16,544 nt of DNA. Source: Tritrichomonas foetus. Taxonomy: Eukaryota > Parabasalia > Tritrichomonadida > Tritrichomonadidae. Below, piece by piece: positions 8,158 to 16,487 of the stretch. Made by a program: the position numbers and the translations under genes. Under the pieces are notes generated by a model. It was given only the letters and a program-made list of their open reading frames with translations, was not told the DNA's origin and searched no databases. The stretch's first letter is position 1; each line of letters opens with the position of its first letter. Location of the stretch: positions 99,481 through 116,024 of the forward strand of contig MLAK01000374.1 of the NCBI GenBank assembly GCA_001839685.1, given 5' to 3'.

Positions 8158-8175
8158 TTTACCATTAATGGTAAA
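8158..8175. repeat. Perfect 18-bp palindrome between convergent genes
   Basis: TTTACCATTAATGGTAAA reads the same on both strands, with 9-bp arms and no spacer. It lies in the 215-bp gap where two convergent genes end and is followed six bases later by a 42-base A tract. It may serve as a bidirectional 3'-end or protein-binding site, or mark an inserted fragment. Confidence 0.6.
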
Positions 8176-8181
8176 ATTTTG

Positions 8182-8223
<42 letters not shown>
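8182..8223. repeat. Uninterrupted 42-base poly(A) tract
   Basis: This is by far the longest homopolymer in the window. It lies between the 3' ends of two convergent genes. Read on the minus strand it is T42 just past the giant gene. It could come from replication slippage, an inserted poly(A) tail, or function as a nucleosome-excluding spacer. The exact length may be affected by sequencing error. Confidence 0.85.
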
Positions 8224-8225
<2 letters not shown>

Positions 8226-8270
8226 CGATTTTTTTTAATTTACAAACATATTAACAATATATAATCTATT

Positions 8271-11200
8271 CTATTTTCTGTTTTTGATAGAATTTATTCT
8301 GTCTGATGAAGATGAAGAAGTGGATTCATTCGAACTTGAATCAGAAATTTCTTCTTCTTCTTCTATACTTTCTTCTTCATCAAGGTTGCCGCGGATTACG
8401 TGTTTCGGATGAGCTTCTGCCTCTGAGCTGACATCTGAGTAATGAGAATCAGATGGTGAGCCATGTTCTGAATCATAGTCAGAATCTTGTTCATCCGAAC
8501 TTGATGATGAAGTTGATTTTTCAGTTGTACTTTGTTCTCCCGACTTTGATGAAGAAGAATATGAAGAAGAATTTCTAGGAGAAACCTGTTTTGCATCTGA
8601 TTCATTTTCAGATTTGGAAGATTCTGTATCTTCACTTGATTTCGATGATGATTTTGATTTGTAAGTATAGTTATACTCTGCATCTGAAGATGATGTATGA
8701 TATGAGGATTTTGATCTTGATTTTTCAGATGATTCTTGTTTTGAATCAGAGTCTGATGAAGGCGAAGGTTTGAGATTGATTATTATTTTTTTCTGTTTCT
8801 GATTTTGTTGGCTTGAATTCATATTTGAATTTATAGAAGAAAAAGTTGAAGAAACAGACTCATTAGACTGTTCTAAAGAGGATTTTCGTTTTTCATGTAG
8901 TTTTTGTTGTTGTACATTGGGATTATCTGGCATTTGATTAAGGTAAATAATTTTTTTGACTTTATGACTTTGGAGAAATTCTCCAATTTGATTTTTAGGA
9001 ATAGGTTTTTTGTTGGTTTTCTTTTTTTTGATTTTATTACGTGATTTCTTTACAGTTTTATTCACATGAGAATCGATATTAAATAGCGACTTTGAATTTG
9101 CAATGTTTTCCAAATTGTCAACTGATTGACTGTTGAAGACACATTTGATGGAGCTATGCAATCCATTGATGATTGGACTACTTGTACTTGAATTGACAAA
9201 AGATACACTTTTCACTAGATTAACCCTTGGTCTTGAAATTGGAGCTATCAAATTTCCGTTTTCATTTGTAATTTTTGAAATGTTTTGGTTCTCTTGTGAA
9301 TCAATTGTCTTTTTGTCTGAAACTAGTTTTTTCCTACTTTCAGTTTTTGGTTGAGTTTCAATTTTGTTTTGAATATTATCTTGAGGAGTGGGATTAATCT
9401 TATCTGATGAAATTTGAGAGTTGTTGTCCACATGGAAAATCGGTTGCGTTTTTGTAGTTTTAATGTATCTAACAGATGAAGTGACCTGAGGTTGATTAGT
9501 TTTATCTTGAGCGAGTGGCTTGGATTGAACTGTTTGGTTCGAATTAATTGTTTGCTCAGATAGATGAGCCTGATGGGATGAATCAACAGGATGACTATGA
9601 GCTGATTTTTGCTTGGAACTATTGAAAATATTCTTTAACAGAGAATTGGAATATTTCTTTGTGTCTACTGAACATTGTTCATCATTTTGACAGTCTTGTA
9701 AAGTAGGATGATTTGATGATTTTTGATTTATATGTTGTGGTTTTTCTAATTTTTTGAAATATTGTTCCGCTTCATCAAGGAAATAAGAAGTATATAAGTT
9801 TTCTACATCATACCGAGTTAGTACTGGTGATAGCTTTAAAACTTTATCTAAGAAATAATATGCAAAATATTGAGTTTCCATAATTTCGGCTTGCTTAGCT
9901 GATTTTTCGAATTCAGAATCGGTATCTTTTATATCATTGTACCTTTGGGCTATAGTTTCTTGAACATGCTGAAATACGCTAATTGCAATTGGAATAATTT
10001 TTTCACTTTCAGTGCCTTTTGCTTCTTTATAATCTTGATTAAAATATATCGCACATATAGCATATAAAATTCCATTAGGTAAATATTCCAAGCCATCAAA
10101 ACATAAAGTTTTCCTATTAAATTTCATGTTGCATGAATGCGATTTAACATTTTTGTGAACATCTTTATTACATAAAATTCCACTCAGAATTTCAGGGAAC
10201 TTTTCAATAAATTTCCTTTCTTCTAAATGTAGGGATGCTGATATTGATGTTTTCAGTGAAGAACCCAATATTTTTTCATTGATTTTTTCTGTGTTATTAG
10301 GCCCAATGACTTTCTCAGAAGATGATCGACCAAACATTTTTTCATCATTACCAGGATGAAGAGCCATTTTACAATTTACTGATTGGAAAATAGGGCCCCG
10401 TTTTGAAGTGATAGCAGGATCAGAATGAGACCAACACATAGTTAAAGCAGTATTTAATAATTGTCGAAAATAATGGGTTCGACCGATGGTAATAATTTCT
10501 TTGAAAATTGAAGTCATTGTTGGAACTTTATCATTTTCATGATAAGAAGTAACATCATTAATGATTGCAACAATATTTTGTTTCATCGAAGTTTCTGCTG
10601 CATTAATTATTATAGAGGACACTGTGTCAGGGTGTAAAAGTTCAATAACTTGTAAAATGCCAAAAATATCATTGAACAATTTTTTTGAGCTATTTTCAAA
10701 ACTTCCGACTTGCAAAAAACTATTGCTGAAATAAGATCCTAAATCTTTAACACAGCATCGAATGATGTCTATAAAATAGCCGTTTCTATAGAATGAAGGT
10801 GCATAATTAGTTATTTGTTGGATAATCTGGTGTCTTTTTTCGAGACCATAAAGTGATTCGTTATTATCTACAAACTCATCTTTAATTTCATTTTTCTTGT
10901 TCTCATTCTTCTTATTTTCAGTTTTCTTATTTTCTTTTGGGCTTTCGATTTTTCTTTTTTCATTTTTGTTGTTTTTCCTGTCTTTGGTTTTAAATTTTTT
11001 GTTTTTACTAATTTCAATTTCATTGCTATCACATTTGTTTAAATCAAAATGCATTTTTAGGGCTTTTTTTATTGCTCTTTTCGTTATTTCATAAAAGTCA
11101 ATTTTGATTTCAGAAATTTGTTTATTTTCTATTGCATTCTGAACTTGTTGGGAGCCCATATCAGCAACTAAAGTTAGTGTTCTATTGGCCCAATATTGTG

Positions 11201-13703
11201 AAAAAGCTTGATATTCATTAATTTTCTTTTTAATCATATTTTTGTTGGCATTATTATCATATAGAATTGAAAGATGTTTTGCTAAAAGCAATTTTAGTAT
11301 TTTTTGATCGAAAACTTCCAGGCCTTCAAAATTTAGTTGAGCCGTATTTGAAAAACTTTTTGTATCTGGTCTTCGAAAATATAGTGCCCTATTTCCAAGA
11401 TCTTGATCATAAAAAGAAAAATATAAACAACGAGATATAATTTCTGGTGGATATAAAATTTCCAAAAAAGTGGGTTTTGTTTTTTCTTTTTCTTGAACTT
11501 CTACTTTTTCTTTTAGATGTGTATTCGCTTGATTATTTTTAAATGTTTTGTAATCAATAAGAACAACAGATTCATCATCAACACCTTCATCTTCCAAAAA
11601 CATTGTTATATCCGCAAGCATAAAACTGAAATTTTCAATTTTTGTAATTTGAAGTAAAAATTCTTCAAAATTATCAATTAAATTAGTATTAAAATGAAAC
11701 TGAGATAAAGTTTGAACGAATTGATTTGCATTTGTTATCTGTGAATTTGTTTGTAAATGCATAAATACATACATACACCTCATTAGCGTAACTCTAATTG
11801 CAGTAAATGAATAATAGCTATTAATGTTTTTATCATTTTCAGAATTTTCACGATCTTTTTCGGCAAAATCAGGAGCTTCATTAATTTTTAAAAGGAGGAA
11901 ATAAATGCATTGCAAAAGATTCTTTGGAATATCTCCATTCCATGATGAAGAATCAGCAATATTATTTAAAAGCGGAATCGTTCTATTATAAATAAAATTA
12001 AAAAATACAGTCATTATGTCTTCAGAGCCTTTTAAAAGTGATACAACAATCGATGTTAGAAACGAAATACTTGTCAATATTTCATTCCGTTTATAGAAAC
12101 TACCAGAATGTTCAGAAAAAAATGGTAATGAAGGAATATTTTGCATAATTTCAAAAGAAGTAATTCCGATTGCAGCGAAAATTTTCGGTAAATAGAAATA
12201 AAAATTCGCATCTCTTTGTTTTGTAAATGGAATTATTATATTTAATAACAAATTTACAGTTTTTAATCTTTCAATACTTGAAAAATTACAATCATTTATA
12301 GGAATTTCATTCTTCTTATTTTCTTTGCTTTTCACATTATTATCATTATTATCAGCATTTTTAGTTGGTATATCTGCATTTATTGCTTGTGTAAAATCAA
12401 TATTTGGATTAGCTGCTTTGATTGCCTCTTTTATATTATTTTTTTCATCAAGTGGGCTTTTAAAGCCTTTAAAAACAGGATCGTTTGATTTTTTAATTCC
12501 GAAATTCTCAATGAAATGATCAATCGGCTGTGGTCGAAATTGCTGATGAGTTGGCACTAAAACTTTTGTGTTTATATTTTGATTTATATTGGCATTCATT
12601 GCAGAATAATAATCTGTTGTTCCATTCATTGCCATACTTACACTTCCATTCATTGTTCGAGTGTGGGCAGCTGTGAAAGTCCTTGTTATAAAATTGGCAG
12701 CTGCATTTGTATTTCGATTATTAGTAGAATTATTGGTATTCTTATTGGAATTTTTTTCATTTGAAATGTCATTTGTACGCTTAATAGTACCAATTATATG
12801 AAAATAAATATTATTTTCAATTAATAAATTCCTTAATGATTCAAAACGTTGAGGAATATCTTTCCCTTCACTGTAACCCATATTTTTCATCTCATTGTTA
12901 TCTTTTTGGTTTAAAATAGCAAAAATCGCAACAATACCCTCAATAATTTCACGGAAATAAATCATAATATTATACTCAAATTTAAGAACAGAACTATTTG
13001 GTCGATATGGGGATTCTTTTGATTGAACATCAATTAAACTCCAATTGAATTTTTTATTAAAATATGATTGTAGGAAAGGTGTTATTCGATCAATAAATGG
13101 AGAAACAAGACGAATTAAATCTGTTTTCGATAGAAATTGTTGATGTAAAGCAAACTTTTTTGTCATGTGAACAATTTTCGCATAGTTTGTAAAAAATTTT
13201 AATATTTCACGACATAATGGAAAGTAATTATCAAAATCTAAATAATCAATTTCTTTTGAAAGTCTCTGGCAAATTGCATTATAATAATCTTGCATTTCAT
13301 TTTTATGCCATTTTAAATAATCTTTAACTTTTTCCCATGTTAAGTTTTTCTTTCTATGGGGATAACTCGTGCGCGAAACTTTAGAACTCAAAATTTGTGA
13401 GTTTGTCATTTTCGAGTTTGCTGCCACTGTGCTTTTACGCATGGAATTTGTATTTTTTAATTTCGCGGTTTCTTTTGTAATAAAAAGTGACGCAGTTTCT
13501 TTTCCGACTTCATCTTGGTCTGAGAAAATATTGAGTTCTTTGTATTTTTCGTTTTCGTCTTTGGAAAATAATTCTCCAAAATCTGCAATTCCGGCAATCA
13601 ATTGAGAAGCGTGCTCATTAAAGGTAATGACTTGATCAGCAATCGAATCGATGTATGGATCGTTGTTTGCATTAAGGCGGGCGAAAGCGCCCATGCCTTT
13701 CAT
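8271..13703 (-). CDS. Giant helical protein with a Ser-rich acidic tail; possible Nap1/HEM-like
   Basis: This single 1810-residue frame has no intron. Residues 1-60 and 120-305 are helix-rich and ordered. Residues about 311-385 are Asn/Thr-rich low complexity. Residues about 470-890 are again helical. Residues 896-945 are Lys/Asn/Glu-rich. Residues about 945-1320 are the last helical block, ending in YFKKLEK. Residues 1325-1810 look disordered: Gln/Ser/His-rich first, a Lys-rich stretch at about 1549-1566 resembling a nuclear signal, then from about 1648 a dense Ser/Asp/Glu tail that suits casein-kinase phosphorylation. No catalytic motif, signal peptide or membrane helix is seen. By eye, parts of the helical core (about 150-215, 790-850, 1275-1320) resemble the Nap1/HEM subunit of the actin-regulating SCAR/WAVE complex. 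Core length after removing insertions is also close to that family's roughly 1100 residues. That assignment is weak. The ATG lies 7 nt after a TCACT initiator. Confidence 0.8.
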   Translation of the reverse strand: MKGMGAFARLNANNDPYIDSIADQVITFNEHASQLIAGIADFGELFSKDENEKYKELNIFSDQDEVGKETASLFITKETAKLKNTNSMRKSTVAANSKMTNSQILSSKVSRTSYPHRKKNLTWEKVKDYLKWHKNEMQDYYNAICQRLSKEIDYLDFDNYFPLCREILKFFTNYAKIVHMTKKFALHQQFLSKTDLIRLVSPFIDRITPFLQSYFNKKFNWSLIDVQSKESPYRPNSSVLKFEYNIMIYFREIIEGIVAIFAILNQKDNNEMKNMGYSEGKDIPQRFESLRNLLIENNIYFHIIGTIKRTNDISNEKNSNKNTNNSTNNRNTNAAANFITRTFTAAHTRTMNGSVSMAMNGTTDYYSAMNANINQNINTKVLVPTHQQFRPQPIDHFIENFGIKKSNDPVFKGFKSPLDEKNNIKEAIKAANPNIDFTQAINADIPTKNADNNDNNVKSKENKKNEIPINDCNFSSIERLKTVNLLLNIIIPFTKQRDANFYFYLPKIFAAIGITSFEIMQNIPSLPFFSEHSGSFYKRNEILTSISFLTSIVVSLLKGSEDIMTVFFNFIYNRTIPLLNNIADSSSWNGDIPKNLLQCIYFLLLKINEAPDFAEKDRENSENDKNINSYYSFTAIRVTLMRCMYVFMHLQTNSQITNANQFVQTLSQFHFNTNLIDNFEEFLLQITKIENFSFMLADITMFLEDEGVDDESVVLIDYKTFKNNQANTHLKEKVEVQEKEKTKPTFLEILYPPEIISRCLYFSFYDQDLGNRALYFRRPDTKSFSNTAQLNFEGLEVFDQKILKLLLAKHLSILYDNNANKNMIKKKINEYQAFSQYWANRTLTLVADMGSQQVQNAIENKQISEIKIDFYEITKRAIKKALKMHFDLNKCDSNEIEISKNKKFKTKDRKNNKNEKRKIESPKENKKTENKKNENKKNEIKDEFVDNNESLYGLEKRHQIIQQITNYAPSFYRNGYFIDIIRCCVKDLGSYFSNSFLQVGSFENSSKKLFNDIFGILQVIELLHPDTVSSIIINAAETSMKQNIVAIINDVTSYHENDKVPTMTSIFKEIITIGRTHYFRQLLNTALTMCWSHSDPAITSKRGPIFQSVNCKMALHPGNDEKMFGRSSSEKVIGPNNTEKINEKILGSSLKTSISASLHLEERKFIEKFPEILSGILCNKDVHKNVKSHSCNMKFNRKTLCFDGLEYLPNGILYAICAIYFNQDYKEAKGTESEKIIPIAISVFQHVQETIAQRYNDIKDTDSEFEKSAKQAEIMETQYFAYYFLDKVLKLSPVLTRYDVENLYTSYFLDEAEQYFKKLEKPQHINQKSSNHPTLQDCQNDEQCSVDTKKYSNSLLKNIFNSSKQKSAHSHPVDSSHQAHLSEQTINSNQTVQSKPLAQDKTNQPQVTSSVRYIKTTKTQPIFHVDNNSQISSDKINPTPQDNIQNKIETQPKTESRKKLVSDKKTIDSQENQNISKITNENGNLIAPISRPRVNLVKSVSFVNSSTSSPIINGLHSSIKCVFNSQSVDNLENIANSKSLFNIDSHVNKTVKKSRNKIKKKKTNKKPIPKNQIGEFLQSHKVKKIIYLNQMPDNPNVQQQKLHEKRKSSLEQSNESVSSTFSSINSNMNSSQQNQKQKKIIINLKPSPSSDSDSKQESSEKSRSKSSYHTSSSDAEYNYTYKSKSSSKSSEDTESSKSENESDAKQVSPRNSSSYSSSSKSGEQSTTEKSTSSSSSDEQDSDYDSEHGSPSDSHYSDVSSEAEAHPKHVIRGNLDEEESIEEEEEISDSSSNESTSSSSSDRINSIKNRK

Positions 13704-13707
13704 TCAA

Positions 13708-13712
13708 AGTGA
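13708..13712 (-). promoter_or_regulatory. Initiator-like motif of the giant gene
   Basis: On the minus strand, TTTCACT contains TCACT, a good match to the TCA(C/T)(A/T) core. With A at 13710 as the first base, the leader is 7 nt before the ATG at 13703. This supports the first methionine as the start over the second one, Met4. Confidence 0.55.
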
Positions 13713-13807
13713 AAGACAAATTTCTCCCACAAAAATATGAATGAGTTTGTGAATAATACATTCAAAAAGTTAAATGACATAATGTGAATTCAATGAAAAA
13801 GGTGAAA

Positions 13808-13856
13808 ACAGCTTTTTCATAAATGACAAAAATTATGAAAAAGTAGAAAAAGCTGT
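13808..13856. repeat. Nested inverted repeats with two exclusive pairings
   Basis: ACAGCTTTTTC (13808-13818) pairs perfectly with GAAAAAGCTGT (13846-13856), 11 bp. CTTTTTCATAA (13812-13822) pairs perfectly with TTATGAAAAAG (13833-13843), also 11 bp, around a 10-base loop. The two stems share the bases 13812-13818, so they cannot form together. The location is about 105-155 bp upstream of the giant gene's start. Confidence 0.6.
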
Positions 13857-14302
13857 AGAAGTTCAAGTATGCTCCATCAATGTAAATTTAAGATTTGTGA
13901 AATTGTTTTATAGACTGCTTACTAAGCAGAATGAGTGCTGTGAATAGATGGATGACATCCAATCAATCAATTTTTTTTTTTGGAATCGTTTTATTTGGAG
14001 TGATTTCTATTGTAATACATAATACTATATATGTCTTTCAAGTAATAATCCGATAGTGTTGAAAAAAATTATGTTTTCTCATGAACTAAACAATATATCT
14101 TACAGTGCCTCATTGTCAAAAATATGTATGACCATTTAACCTTTAAAATTATACGGTTTGTTGTTCTCAATTCTCTTTCCAATAGTCGATTATTTTGAAT
14201 TCAAAAAGAGAAGTATTCGAAAAAAGTGCAAGGTTATTAAAACAGACCTTGTGAAATCCAATAAAATATCAAACAAAGTCTTTTAAAAATTGAAAAGCGA
14301 TT

Positions 14303-14307
14303 TCATG
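14303..14307 (+). promoter_or_regulatory. Possible initiator of eS19 overlapping an upstream ATG
   Basis: TTTCATGG contains TCAT, a partial initiator match (the fifth base is G rather than A/T). If the A at 14305 is the first transcribed base, the leader to the eS19 ATG at 14318 is 13 nt. The ATG at 14305 would then be the very first bases of the mRNA, too close to the 5' end for normal use. Confidence 0.35.
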
Positions 14308-14317
14308 GCCTTTCCAA

Positions 14318-14764
14318 ATGATTGGTGCAGCTACAGGCCACAAGGGATCAAACGTTCGTGAAGTTTGCCCAAGCCAATTCACCGAAAAACTTGCTCAATT
14401 CTTCCAAAACAATAAGACTCTCGAAGCTCCAAAGTGGGCTGATCTTGTCAAGACAGGATGCTTAAAGCAAATGCCACCAAACTTCGAAAACTGGTGGTAC
14501 ATCCGTGCAGCTTCAATTTGCCGCCAAGTTTACCTCCACCCACACACATCCGTCTCAGAACTCCGCCATCGCTATGGTGCATCCATCAACAATGGTGTTG
14601 CCCCACGCCACCACGCCGAAGCAGGTGGAAAGATCATCCGCACAATCCTTAACCAACTTGAAAAAGCCGGATTCGTTAAGAAGGACGAAAATGGCCGTTC
14701 AATCACCCCACGCGGACAAAAACAACTCGATATCATCGCCTGCGAAATCAAGAAGGCTCAATAA
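14318..14764 (+). CDS. RPS19: 40S ribosomal protein eS19
   Basis: The 148-residue product is a full-length eS19, close to the usual length of about 145. It is a component of the small ribosomal subunit head and is needed for 18S rRNA maturation. Family landmarks are clear: the N-terminal REVCPSQFTEKLAQFF helix, the segment ending in ENWWYIRAASICRQVYL, then LRHRYGASINNGV, and a C-terminal winged-helix portion with TPRGQKQLDIIA. It is positively charged, as expected. Codon use strongly favours C-ending codons, unlike the AT-rich neighbours, which fits a very highly expressed gene. The ATG at 14318 is the only ATG in frame before the conserved region. An earlier ATG at 14305 is out of frame. TAAA overlaps the stop codon. 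Confidence 0.97.
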   Translation: MIGAATGHKGSNVREVCPSQFTEKLAQFFQNNKTLEAPKWADLVKTGCLKQMPPNFENWWYIRAASICRQVYLHPHTSVSELRHRYGASINNGVAPRHHAEAGGKIIRTILNQLEKAGFVKKDENGRSITPRGQKQLDIIACEIKKAQ

Positions 14765-14765
14765 A
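14762..14765 (+). terminator. TAAA poly(A) signal overlapping the eS19 stop
   Basis: The TAA stop followed by A creates TAAA, the Trichomonas-type polyadenylation signal that often includes the stop codon. Confidence 0.45.
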
Positions 14766-15274
14766 CGACTTTAAAGTATTCATAATAATTGCACCCTTAT
14801 ACTCCATTCTCTGCTTTTTTATTAAATTTTCAAATCTTTTTTTCATTATTCAAAATCGGCAAGAGATTATAATTCTAATGATCTCCATGTCATGCGGAAT
14901 GCATTTCACATTCACATCTGTTCGTTTGCTTATGATTCACATTTGAAAATTGTAATTCTTATATTTATTTGGCATAAGTCGCCCAAATCATATAAACGAG
15001 AATAATATCACATACTGGTATTGGCAAATGGATGAAAAGAAAAAAGTCTCATTAAAAGATGGAATTTTTTGATGGGGGAAAGATGAGGAATGAAAACAAA
15101 AAGAAAAGAAACAATCAAGATAACAATATATATAAAATCAAGTATGCAGGGCTGTCTTGGCAAGACAACAACAATCAAAAAGAAAAAAATTTATCATAAT
15201 CACAATTAATAGAATGATAATATTTATATATATAATAATAATAATGGTCAACACGCATACACTTAAGCCCGCAA
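14765..15274. other. Convergent intergenic spacer after eS19
   Basis: The 510-bp gap lies between the 3' ends of eS19 and the kinase gene. It is AT-rich with short tandem AT and ATA repeats at about 15205-15245. The only structured item is a 7-bp hairpin, TGTCTTG-G-CAAGACA, at 15153-15167. No gene or RNA family is seen. Confidence 0.55.
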
Positions 15275-16369
15275 TCAATAACACTTGCAGCATGTACAGC
15301 ACTCTTCTGATACTGAAATATGACTGAATGGCGAAGGTGTTGTGATATTTGGACTGATGAGGGGCTGGTCAAAAGTCTCTTTGTTTCCGGAATAAGCACC
15401 ATCGTCAATAATGTTAAGATATTTAGTCGCTTCAATACTACCAAGTTGAGAGGCGACCGTTTGTCGATTTTGATGTAAAAATTCTGCCCACTCGAGCGGC
15501 TCATCAAAGTTCACCTCGTGACTTTTCGCGATCTCCATAACCTTATGATATATTAAACTGTAATTTGGCGCATCTGCGAATTCGAGCGATGAAATATGTT
15601 TCCATATGTCATATAATTCCGGAGCAACTGGCGCGCACAGGCTTTCAACGTCGAAATTGTCTTTACACGTTAATATTTGATTACGATCGCTTATATGGCG
15701 CCACGGGAGTGGTGCTACGATAAACTCATATGCGAGATAAAACCAAGAGATTAAATCATCACGGCGAGAAAGGTCACGGGAAAGATGCGCATTACGACTA
15801 GCGAAGGCGCGCGTTCCTCTGAAGCCAACGTGCCTGCGTTGAGGAAGGTGCTGGCCCGTTTCTGGATTGACATAAACTTTGGATAGGCCAAAATCAATCA
15901 AACAGAGAGGATGTTCGCTTCCTTCACGAGTGAGAATATTTCCTGGTTTGATATCGCGATGAACAAAACCTAACGAGTGGAAAGATTCGATACATTTGAG
16001 GATATGGTAAACTGTGCGAATTGATGTCGACATATTGAATTGTAACTTATTGAAGTGCCTCAGGATTGCCGTTAAGCTTGGCCCTAGAGCCTCCATTGAA
16101 AAGAACGCAAAATTTTCTGTTCGTCCATAAAATCCGAGGCGTGGGAAATACGGGGACGATTGAACTTGCGTGAGAATTTGGTATTCGAAATATAATGTTT
16201 TACGCTTTGCTCTGAGAGACTCTGTTTTAAGAGCCCATAAAATTCCTGTCTTCGTGTCAATTGCAGAATAAATTTCACCAAAAGCACCACGTCCGATATT
16301 TGGGCCAACAATTAGGTCAAGAACTCGAGTCCCGACGGATATTTGGAAGGTTGGCCTTGACTGTCGCAT
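15275..16369 (-). CDS. CK1/TTBK-like protein kinase with a C-terminal cysteine cluster
   Basis: The 364-residue product is a complete serine/threonine kinase of the CK1 superfamily, closest in style to tau-tubulin kinases (TTBK). The glycine loop is G26-R-G-A-F-G31, the ATP lysine is K48 in ALKTE, and the helix-C glutamate is likely E62. The catalytic loop is H137-R-D-I-K-P-G-N144, and the metal motif is D159-F-G161. CK1 hallmarks follow: GFRGT near 182-186, SRN (191-193) in place of APE, and SRRDDL at 201-206. All catalytic residues are present, so it should be active. Residues about 300-350 are a short polar tail. The end reads C357-C358-T-C360-C361-K-C363-Y. Such cysteine clusters at the C-terminus of CK1 kinases (yeast Yck1/Yck2, animal CK1-gamma) are palmitoylated and anchor the kinase at the plasma membrane. 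The cytosolic N-terminus has no signal peptide. Confidence 0.93.
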   Translation of the reverse strand: MRQSRPTFQISVGTRVLDLIVGPNIGRGAFGEIYSAIDTKTGILWALKTESLRAKRKTLYFEYQILTQVQSSPYFPRLGFYGRTENFAFFSMEALGPSLTAILRHFNKLQFNMSTSIRTVYHILKCIESFHSLGFVHRDIKPGNILTREGSEHPLCLIDFGLSKVYVNPETGQHLPQRRHVGFRGTRAFASRNAHLSRDLSRRDDLISWFYLAYEFIVAPLPWRHISDRNQILTCKDNFDVESLCAPVAPELYDIWKHISSLEFADAPNYSLIYHKVMEIAKSHEVNFDEPLEWAEFLHQNRQTVASQLGSIEATKYLNIIDDGAYSGNKETFDQPLISPNITTPSPFSHISVSEECCTCCKCY

Positions 16370-16448
16370 CGAAAGAAATAGATGAGATGATAATCTTTTT
16401 CTGAGAGAATCAATTCAATTGCGTAAAAATGACGACCGTTAATTTGAA

Positions 16449-16473
16449 TTTAATTTTTTTAAAAAAAATTAAA
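16449..16473. repeat. 12-bp A/T inverted repeat upstream of the kinase
   Basis: TTTAATTTTTTT (16449-16460) pairs with AAAAAAATTAAA (16462-16473) around a single A. It is pure A/T, so chance formation is more likely than for the GC-containing hairpins. It lies about 80-105 bp upstream of the kinase start. Confidence 0.4.
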
Positions 16474-16487
16474 ATTGGGCTGTACTC

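Larger units (their letters stand above)
13704..14317. other. Divergent intergenic spacer, promoter region of the giant gene and eS19
   Basis: This 0.6-kb stretch separates two divergent genes and should hold both promoters. It contains the nested inverted repeats at 13808-13856, a small hairpin at 13915-13929 (CTGCTT-ACT-AAGCAG), and CAAGGT/ACCTTG upstream of eS19 near 14230-14252. I see no gene in it. Confidence 0.55.

Noticed and set aside
8182..8223. A42 tract as proof of a retrotransposed gene copy
   Set aside because: No target-site duplication is seen, and the adjacent gene has its own stop, TAAA signal and promoter-like start, so slippage is just as likely.
8396..8683. 95-codon frame on the minus strand, rich in Asn, Gln, His and Leu
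   Set aside because: It is the shifted frame of the Ser/Asp-rich tail of the giant gene; its composition follows from the repeat-like codons.
9323..9586. 87-codon frame on the minus strand
   Set aside because: It is an alternative frame of the giant gene's low-complexity region with biased composition and no support as a gene.
11768..11782. GTATGT on the minus strand, the trichomonad intron 5' splice motif
   Set aside because: It lies within an uninterrupted frame, encodes ordinary residues, and there is no ACTAACACACAG-like 3' motif downstream.
12325..12519. Hydrophobic 64-codon frame that looks like a membrane protein
   Set aside because: It is the antisense of the polar Asn/Lys-rich part of the giant gene, which gives hydrophobic residues automatically.
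14305..14307. Earlier ATG as the start of eS19
   Set aside because: It is out of frame with the conserved protein and stops after 18 codons, so the start at 14318 is used.
14505..14774. 89-codon frame overlapping eS19
   Set aside because: It is a shadow of the biased, C-rich codon use in eS19 and encodes no recognisable protein.
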